This document shows positions 56,746 to 64,000 of a stretch of DNA of 64,000 nt, piece by piece. The notes beneath the pieces are model-generated. The model did no database searches, was not told the origin of the DNA, and saw nothing but the letters and a program-made list of their open reading frames with translations. Numbering within the stretch: the first letter of the stretch is position 1; the number at the start of each line of letters is the position of its first letter. The position numbers were made by a program, and so were the translations under genes. The DNA is from Mallotus nudiflorus. Taxonomy: Eukaryota > Streptophyta > Magnoliopsida > Malpighiales > Euphorbiaceae. The DNA lies in assembly GCA_947683625.1 (NCBI GenBank), contig CANTUR010000049.1, positions 7,666,501 to 7,730,500 of the forward strand, given 5' to 3'.

Positions 56746-57440
56746 ATTGTCTAGCACAACCTTTGGTTCTTCCATTGTGTACTATTGGTTATAATCCTTG
56801 CATACATAGGCATAACATGATTCAATGTCAAAGGGGGGATCCTTCCGTAGTATTTCACTCTAAGCATTATTGAAATTTGAGTTAAGACCAGCTAGAAAAA
56901 ATGTGTGTTCTAAGTCGAGTAATGGTTTTGTGGAGTGAGACAACTCCATTAGCATCCTCTCCTTGAGTTCGAGCATATCTCCTAAAATATAGTAACTAGT
57001 TCATTATAGAAAGTGGGCAAGGGTCTACCATTCTAGCAAGTAATGAATGACCTCAAGTTCAATTCAAATAATTGTCTTATTTAAGCCATCATAGAATGTT
57101 TTTGAGACTATATCTCATATTTCTTTTGTTGTCTATCGTCGAATGAATCGTTGAATTAGAGTCAGGCTCATAGAATTGATAAGCCAACTATTTACATGAT
57201 TATTGTCGATAAGCTAGGGCTCTAAGGCTTTGTCTCCTATTGGAGGTTTTAGATCTACTCTAGTGAGAAAACCTAATAAGTTTTGGGCTCCAATTCTCAT
57301 CTCCATAAGTTATGACTATAATGGAAAGTTTGTGTCATTAAGTATGATTTTGGTTAGGAAAAGAGAATTGCCTTACATGGTTTGGATAACAGTTGGAGAT
57401 CCATAAGACATAATTAAAGTGTTTTCTACCATTGTAGAAG
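56746..57440 (-). pseudogene. Inner copia gag (UBN2 type)
   Basis: The minus strand starts MVENTLIMSYGSPTVIQTM at 57433, then LMEMRIGAQNLLGFLTRVD (about 57310), IGDKALEP, NNHVNSWLINSMS (about 57205), RRQTTKEI, KTFYDG and LAGLNSNFNNA plus SEILRKDPPFDIESCYAYV (about 56890-56800). This is a near-complete copia gag domain in mostly one frame, broken by five or more stops. The zinc knuckle is not seen. Confidence 0.8.
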
Positions 57441-57556
57441 TTTACAGAGATACAAATTCAAATTTAGGGGTTTGCTATAATACCATATAAAGCAAAAATA
57501 CAAGAATAAAGAGAGAATATAAGAATAGAATTTCAAGTTTTTTCATATATATTCAC

Positions 57557-57895
57557 ACTACAACAAAGTGAAGATATGTAGGAGCATATAGGAATCTACC
57601 AACCTATTGCACAATAAATGACAAGTTTGGTAGAGTAATGGTAAGGTACACTAAGCTCTCAACCAGCATACGACATAAAAAAAAGGATCAAACAATAGCT
57701 CACCATCATTTTTATGAAGTTTGACATTTACCTCCATAAGAGTGTCATTAAGAGAAGTTTGTTGAGATGGACTTTGTTAATGGCATCATTCACATTTATT
57801 TTCAAATTGGTCCACTCAAAAAGAATAGAGATAAGAATAAGCTATGTCAAGACTAAAAGGGCTAAGAAACTTATAGTATATTAGAAGAATTAAAA
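57557..57895 (-). pseudogene. Outer copia RT C-terminal fragment next to its PBS
   Basis: The minus strand reads LNDTLMEVNVKLHKNDGELL (about 57750-57691), then in shifted frames LPNLSFIVQ and GRFLYAPTYLHF (about 57640-57562), the copia region before RNase H. It lies less than 150 bp from the PBS at 57908, so gag, protease, integrase and most of RT have been deleted. Confidence 0.7.
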
Positions 57896-57908
57896 GGCTC
57901 CAATACCA
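57896..57908 (-). promoter_or_regulatory. Primer-binding site of the outer copia
   Basis: Minus strand TGGTATTGGAGCC, next to the 5' LTR end; two differences from the initiator tRNA-Met site. Confidence 0.75.
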
Positions 57909-58109
57909 TGACAATTTTGGTCAAAGTAACCTCACAATGAGGTAGGGTTTCTATTATACAAAAGACATACAAAGCTAGGAAAGGAAATTGCAAGTTGTAT
58001 GCAACCATTTTACAGCCTATAATCTTTCCCATATTACAGCCTATAACCTATATGTTATACAAAGAAATAAATCTACACTATTTACACAACTGTATATTAG
58101 CAATACAAG
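57909..58109 (-). repeat. 5' LTR of the outer copia
   Basis: It matches 37815-38003. Its first 20 or so bases on the minus strand are missing compared with the 3' LTR, and LINE-II codons run up to the junction. Confidence 0.75.
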
Positions 58110-59495
58110 TACATTTATTTCAGAGTTGTATAAACCTCCTTAGTTGAAAAACTAGCCAAAAGTAAAAAACACTGCTCATCGGTCAATTTGGAATCAATAG
58201 TAGATATACCATGTTAAGAACTTTGTAGGGCACTACTTATATACAAATCAACATAGTAACCCAGAATTAACTTATGTATATCCTAATCACCTTCAAACCC
58301 AATCCCTGTATCATCTTTTAACCTTTGAATATGATTATAGTGTCATCGTTTTGAAGCTTTGCAATTCAAAATTTTAGTATTCTTATCACCAGCATCCAAC
58401 TAAATAGCTCGGGATCTTTGCCGCCAAAACTCTTCCTAAAGCAAAAGCTCATCTAATTTAGGTTGAAGAATTTTAATCTCCTCCACATGATTATCAAAAT
58501 CAAATAGAGATTGCAAGCGATGAAAAGCTTGATTGTATGACCTACCTCCTCTTGAATATTCCAAAAAGACTCTTTACTCCAACCCTTTGCACAAGCAGTA
58601 ATTTTTTCTAGAACAGTACTATATGGAATAGCATTACAATTCTAAGAAGATTGCACAAGTTGAATACATTTCAAATCCCTTAAAGCATATTGATTGAAAG
58701 CGAAATGGCTTTCTCTTTAATCTACCCATAGATAAATAAATAAATAAATAACCATCAAAGTTGAGCAAGATAAAGACATGATCACATGCAATCCATGACA
58801 AATGTTGAACAACATAATTAGGGAACATAGAAATAAATAAATCATTGCCCAATTGCTGATCTATTTATTCACGAATGGTAGCAGTTCTAGCCCTGCCATT
58901 ATCCCAATTGTTCACGAATAGTAGCAGTTCTAGCCCTGCCATTATCCCAAGTAAATATGCTTCCATCATAACATAAACCCTGCAAACAATATTGATCCAA
59001 AACTTCTCGAATAATTTCTATACTCTGAGAGCTGTTATTAGTGACTCCAATCTTCTCATAACTATATAATACTTCATTAAAATTACCAAAAAACATAAAC
59101 AAGGAAACTACATATTTTGTAACAAGGAACGAAAAAGAGACCAAGTCCGATGTTTATTATATTGCTCTGGTCACCCATAAATTGCACACCTTACCCACAC
59201 ATTTTTATTTTGATCATCAAACATATAAAAAACAACAGAATGCATACTATAAGAAACAATCGAAATAGAAATTTGTTTTTTCCAAAGAAGAAACAAATCA
59301 CCAACTCTACCATTATTATCAACATTAAAAACAAATAATCAGAAAAAGCAAACTTTATTCGTTGAAACTGAGAATAACAAAGTCTATACTCCATAATAAA
59401 GATAAACTCCAAGAAATGTTTCTTAAGAAAGAAACGCAGAATTCTTAATGTTCAAGGGTTCCCCAACCCTAGAACATTCCAACTTAAGACCTTCA
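58110..59495 (-). pseudogene. LINE-II endonuclease and RT N-terminus
   Basis: The minus strand opens VLSWNVLGLGNP (about 59492-59457), the standard ORF2 start, then SQFQRIKFAFSDYLF (about 59370), VWVRCAIYGWPEQYN-like sequence, and the Trp/Asp-rich end near 58930. It continues to WRQRSRAI, LDAGDKNTKIL (about 58400-58350), HIQRLKDDTGIGFEGD, KLTDEQCFLLL and KEVYTTLK (about 58130), where the outer copia interrupts. A 43-bp tandem duplication lies at about 58869-58954. Several stops. The enzyme would nick target DNA and prime reverse transcription. Confidence 0.8.
58869..58954. repeat. 43-bp tandem duplication in LINE-II endonuclease
   Basis: The unit ttcacgaat followed by gtagcagttctagccctgcc occurs twice, 43 bp apart. 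Since 43 is not a multiple of three, it shifts the frame. Confidence 0.85.
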
Positions 59496-59499
59496 ATGC

Positions 59500-60690
59500 T
59501 CCCAGCAAGGCTGCCAAACAGCCATCGCCTTGCAGTTTGTACAAACAAAAGCTGAATTATCAACAACTTTCCCCTTCTTAACCACCATCTCAACATCCAT
59601 AGCCTCCTTATCAACAGATGTACCCTTGCATTTTTTATGCAAAGTTGTTTTGATAACAGCGTTTGAGGGCACCTGTTTTGTCATTAACTCCTTTTTCAAA
59701 GACCTGCCCAATATTTGAAGTGTCTTAAAGACTACATACCACCAACTTGCACCGTAGCTTCCATTCCACACTCACATGTGGAATCAACCTACTAAGGAGA
59801 ATTAGAAGTTTCCAAAACCATTACTAGCAGAACACCTGAGTGCTTTCCATGTTCAACGTTCGTCACAAAACCTTCGAGTACTTTTCTAGAAATCAAGACA
59901 ACTCCAATCTTTCCCATAAAGGCTATAGAAGCTGAAAAGGATTGCAAAGTTCCATGTCCCACCCAAGAAACAGCACTGTTGTGCGTAAAGCTATTGCGTA
60001 TGGGAGAGGCACGTAGCATGGGCCTATAAGGCAACTCTTTAACATCAATCTCCTCAAGCTTACTGTTGCATTCGTCTTCAATATGCCCGAGACAACCACA
60101 TCAATAGCAAAACTTTGAAAATTTCTCGTAGCGGAAAAAGCCCAAACATGTTCTCCTTTACTATTACAAACCATAGTACCTTGTTTCAAAGGCATCATGA
60201 CATTCACATGCACTTGAACCCTGGTGAATTTTCCTTAAGATTCCACGTCTGCTTCATGAACATCCACAACCTCTCCTATTTTACTCCCAACCTTAATAAT
60301 CAATTCTTTATCACACCATTAAACGAAAGGTTGCAAATGCACACCTAAAATGAGTAATGAGTTAGAGTTACATCAAAATGCTGGACATCATCATCAAGTT
60401 CACCAAACACAATTAGTTGCCTATCATAATGCTAGGCACTCTTGTCAAATATATAGTTTATATGATTTGAATTCAAATTCACAAACAAGCATGCTTTAGC
60501 CAATCCTCTAGCTTGAATCCATGGAGCAATCTCCAAGCTCCAATTAATGCACCAGATATAGCCTTCAATTGAAGGGCTTCCCAATTAATAGACAACCAAC
60601 CAAACACTTATCATGTGTGGGATTAGAAGTACTAGATGTCTCCAAATCCAATTCCTCATCTTCATCTCCCGTAACCAAAAACTTTGCCAT
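59500..60690 (-). pseudogene. LINE-II ORF1 (gag-like, zinc knuckle)
   Basis: An ATG at 60690-60688 opens MAKFLVTGDEDEELDLETSS, a plausible true start. After a TGA come frames with IAPWIQARGLAKACLFVNLN (about 60520-60470), the RNA-binding core VHVNVMMPLKQGT (about 60210) and the CCHC knuckle FCY, stop, CGCLGHIEDEC (about 60108-60070), in which all four ligands remain and one spacer codon is TGA. ELPYRPMLRASP follows. The C-terminal linker is Lys-rich. At least two frameshifts separate the parts. Confidence 0.8.
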
Positions 60691-60840
60691 AAAACTTGCA
60701 ACTGTTGAACCATAAGGATCACTCTAGACAAAATCAGAACAAAAACTACATATGAGAAACAAACTCTAAAAAAGAAATAAAGCCCTAACAAAATAGGGAA
60801 ACCCTATTTTCATAGAGAGAAAACTTTTAAATACTATGTA
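60691..60840 (-). other. LINE-II 5' untranslated region
   Basis: The minus strand contains gggtttccctattttgtt and gggctttatttc ahead of the ORF1 ATG. The exact 5' end is not visible. Confidence 0.45.
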
Positions 60841-61036
60841 GTTAAAACTTCATTTAAAGTTTTATACTACTATATTTAAAAAATTCATTAATAGCTCAAT
60901 TTGACAAAAATTCTAATCCTACCACAAACATTTCCTTAAATAGTTTTTCTTTTCTCTCTTTCGACCTCTTCCGTTCTTTTTGTCTTGTTTTCTCAACTTT
61001 TTCTTTCTTTTATCTCTCTTCCTATATTTATTTTTC

Positions 61037-61037
<1 letters not shown>

Positions 61038-61074
<37 letters not shown>

Positions 61075-61100
61075 AGAAAGAGAAAGAGAGAGAGAGAGAG
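61038..61100. repeat. (AT)n(GA)n compound microsatellite
   Basis: About 16 AT units followed by an imperfect GAAA/GA tract. Confidence 0.95.
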
Positions 61101-61826
61101 CATTTCTTTAAAATGTTAAACTAAATTTCAATTGTACTCTAAATGTTATTGCAAATAAAATAAAATTATTAATAGTTTTTTACCAAACATATAGTATAAC
61201 ATTTCCAGTATATTATTATCAGCATTATCAGTCTCAGGTAGGGCTACATAGACATTAAGAAAGAGAACAACCGAGAAATGAAAAATAAATGCTGATAAAG
61301 TTTAAATTAAAACAACAGCTGGAGTAAGCATCATATGCTCATCCAAACAATTTCTTAAGAGAATTAAATGCTGATCCAGTTTAAATTTGAAGAACAGTCT
61401 ATTTATATTGATCATAAGGCATGCTATAAGTAGAAAAAGTCAAAAACAAAAAATTACACCAGAACAACCCTCTTTCTCGCTTAACTTTTTTCCCATCTCC
61501 CTTAAACTAAATAAGCATGTCATTGAACATGGCAGTGACATGCCGCAAACACTATCACTTCCTATCAAGCTTTGATATAATGTACTTATGCTTACCTTAG
61601 ATCTTGCAGGCAAGCTAAGTAACACATCCATGGAAATTGTTTAGGTAGGTGTGAGCAAAGGATGCACCTAAACAAATCTGTTTAAGCAATCACCTGGGCT
61701 AAAATATTCCTTCAAGAATATTTCCATATTCCACAAGTACTGAGGTTAAGATTTTAATTGTTTAGATAATGTGCACTTAATCTTTTGCACGATTATCATT
61801 GTATAGGTTAAACTAAAAACTACTAC
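61101..61826. other. Non-repetitive DNA, possible last exon
   Basis: On the minus strand a segment ending CAAGATCTAAG before GTAAGC (about 61605) has a good donor site, and an acceptor-like TTAAACAG lies near 61685. It could be a further exon of the gene described at 61827-63640, but the join is not decisive. Confidence 0.3.
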
Positions 61827-63640
61827 CAGAGAACAAATGAGGGAAACACTTGGCTTCCTATATGTCCACAACAATCCAGATGTGTCCGCTGTAATTGAAG
61901 CAAACCCTTCTCGCGATTGTCGTCGCCTGCATATCAAAATATGTAAAGAAAGACATGTATGAGAGGAAGGAGACAATAATACATGCTGCTGAACGGAAAT
62001 AGAACAGTTGCTTCCAACAGATTTGATTTAGTTCCTTGTGTAAAGTATTATTGCTAATCTTAAAGTATTGCACATGAAAAGTGAAAGAAGTTACTGAAAT
62101 ATACCCCAAGAACTCTCTGATTGAGGTCCAAAGAGATGCAATCGATTTGATCCTTGAATCTCTAGTCCTATTTTCATCAACTTTGCTTTTGGATGTCCCT
62201 GGAAAGGTGCAGCCATACGCATGTAAGAACATAATCTAGAACCCATAAAACCTCCAACACTATGACCCACTAGAAGCATGAAAATGAACACAACAAAATA
62301 ATATTTTCTCATACTGAGCATTGACTTGTGATTCAATCATGGTTCAAGAACATTCAAATATAAAATTGAACTGTGAAAGATTCTATTAGTTATACAAAGA
62401 TAAAGTTGAGCATCAATTTAATTGTGCTGTGATGAGTTACAAACCAAGCTTTTTTACAATGAGGAATGAAAGTTTTCTTAGTGTAAATGAAGCTTGAAGT
62501 GGAGTCTAAGCTCAAAACAGTAAATCACAGAAAAGATCACTTCATATATGATCTGTGTACAAGACACAAGCATCAATGAACATATAGCTTCATAACTTGT
62601 GCATTATGAAAACTCCTGATGCATATTCTTAGTGTGAACTCAATTTGAGATATTAACTTTTTCATTTGGCTATTGTTTGACCAACGAATGAGCTGCTTTG
62701 TGAAAGCAATAAAAGAATGCGGGCGTTTAAATGGGGGAAAAAGTAAAGAGCATTAAAAATGAAAGATCTGAAAAAAAAAAGAGAAAATAAAATGTATAGG
62801 ATGGATTACAATGGAGTCCTATGTTTTGTTTAAAACATCATGATTCAAACCTCAAACAATTTAACAATTAGTCCTAAGTCTAGCAACATTTTCTTTATTT
62901 AGGTTCTTTGTAAATTCACCATAAATCTTGCTATGAAGTTGTTGAAAGAAAACCCTAGTCAAAAATGGCAACAACCAGTGCACTAACTAAAGTAGAAAAA
63001 TTTTGACCTTAGGACCAGACTTGAAGTAAACTCAAAGTTTTCTAATAAATGGTTAACTCATTTCATTAAAACCAATATTGAATTATAAATTATTGCACAT
63101 ATAATCAAAACAGCAAAAAATATTTCAGACTAAAAACAGTTGATAGTAATTTTCTTTAAAAAAGTGGTAAAGTAAAATTTTAAATTGTTTAGGCTCAACT
63201 ACCTCATCAAATAACATATAAATTTTATTTCAGGAAAAATATCCTCTTTTGTTTAAGGACTGAGCAGAATGGCTCTATATTTCAGGCCACATGTCAACCC
63301 ATGTTAACTGTGCATGTCAACAGATGCCAACAAACAAACACAGCACATTTTCTTATTTTTGACATCCACATTAATCTGACTCGCAGCCAAAGCTATATTG
63401 ATGATAACAATAATGACAAATAATCAAACCATAAACACACAAGCCAGGTACAAAAACAACAAGAGCATTTATGAGATGCAGAAAGGATACAAGCATGGAA
63501 AAGTATGGAGTATCCATGATTCAAAGTGCATCCCAAATTATTTCAGGAAACAGCAATACCAAAGCTGTCAGTAGGAGTTTCATGGTGTTTGCTGCAAGTG
63601 AGCGAAGCCAATTCCTCAACAAGTGCTCGTTCCTTGTCAC
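61827..63640 (-). CDS. Putative host gene, three phase-compatible exons, family unknown
   Basis: Minus-strand exons: 63640-63560 (DKERALVEELASL ... TPTDSF), after acceptor GGTGGCAG and before donor GTATTG; 62198-62105 (TSKSKVDENRTRD ... WTSIREFL), after TTTCCAG and before GTATAT; and 61928-61827 (RRQSREGFASITADTSGLLW ... ICSL), after ATATGCAG and before GTAGTA. The split codons join exactly (G+GG and GG+G) and no stop falls inside the joined frame. The segments are hydrophilic and of ordinary codon use, unlike the surrounding repeats. They show no domain I recognise, so no function is offered. Start and end of the gene were not found; a further exon may lie at about 63880-63960. The joining is an inference from sequence alone. 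Confidence 0.4.
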
Positions 63641-64000
63641 TGCCACCATTGTGTTTAACACATTAAATGAACAATTTTATGACATAAGAATAAGAAATGA
63701 TCATGATAACTAAACTACCAATAAACAACAAAAGAAAATTATTATAGCATCTTTTCAAGTAGGTGATATATATTGGAACATAGTATGTAACTGAGTTTCT
63801 CTATTATGTTCAAAATTTATTCCAACAGTTGCTTCCAAAAAATCTTGTTTGTCTCAAAAACACTTGAGCCCCTGCTGTTTCAAAATTAGCAAATTTATTG
63901 TTATTGTTGGAAGATGTGGATTGTTCCACAGCAGGTAAAGAAGACTAATATAAAGGATTTATTATATAATGCAAAAAACCCAAGCCTGATATGTAGTCCT
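63641..64000. other. Window edge, possible upstream exon
   Basis: The minus strand near 63950-63870 reads PAVEQSTSSNNNNKFANFE, a low-complexity but open stretch. Its phase does not fit the exon at 63640 directly, so another exon would be needed. Nothing else is visible. Confidence 0.3.

Noticed and set aside
63471..63713. 80-codon plus-strand frame
   Set aside because: It is antisense to the better-supported minus-strand exon with matching splice sites; no domain recognised.

Overview
This is nuclear DNA from a flowering plant, probably a eudicot: very AT-rich, almost free of intact genes, and built mostly of decayed retrotransposons inserted into one another. The species cannot be named from the sequence. 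Nothing prokaryotic, organellar or CRISPR-like was seen. Nearly every long reading frame is a stop- or frameshift-riddled piece of a transposon protein, so most coding entries are pseudogenes. Boundaries come from matching repeats, target-site duplications (TSDs), primer-binding sites (PBS) and polypurine tracts (PPT) read by eye.

Left part (1-5484): no genes; a 1.24-kb foldback element, a SINE-like unit with tRNA-type box sequences, and two remnants of a hAT-like MITE.

First nest (5485-about 21500): a minus-strand LINE (LINE-I) is cut in two by a 10.3-kb block. The block is an LTR-type repeat (LTR-C) that itself holds two more members of the same family: LTR-A, with a perfect TTACA duplication, and LTR-B, in opposite orientation and flanked by ACCAT. 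LTR-C also carries a 900-bp tandem duplication.

Second nest (about 21600-60840): another minus-strand LINE (LINE-II) survives as three pieces. One gap holds a plus-strand Ty3/gypsy element of the Tat/Ogre lineage (about 22181-37440) with gag, protease, RT, two RNase H domains, integrase and, antisense behind pol, a plant-mobile-domain gene. The other gap holds a Ty1/copia element (37815-58109) that contains a Sirevirus-like copia element, which contains an Athila-like gypsy element (40623-53199), which contains a small plus-strand gypsy element (43513-48850, perfect CCATA duplication). A further copia element (54568-57556) sits at a deletion junction near the right edge.

Right part (60841-64000): a compound microsatellite and then quieter DNA in which three short minus-strand exons join with compatible phases and good splice sites. 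This is the best candidate for a host gene, of unrecognised family.

The nesting gives a relative order: LINE-I before LTR-C before LTR-A and LTR-B; LINE-II before the outer copia, then the Sirevirus-like element, then the Athila-like element, then the small gypsy element. No element looks able to transpose by itself.
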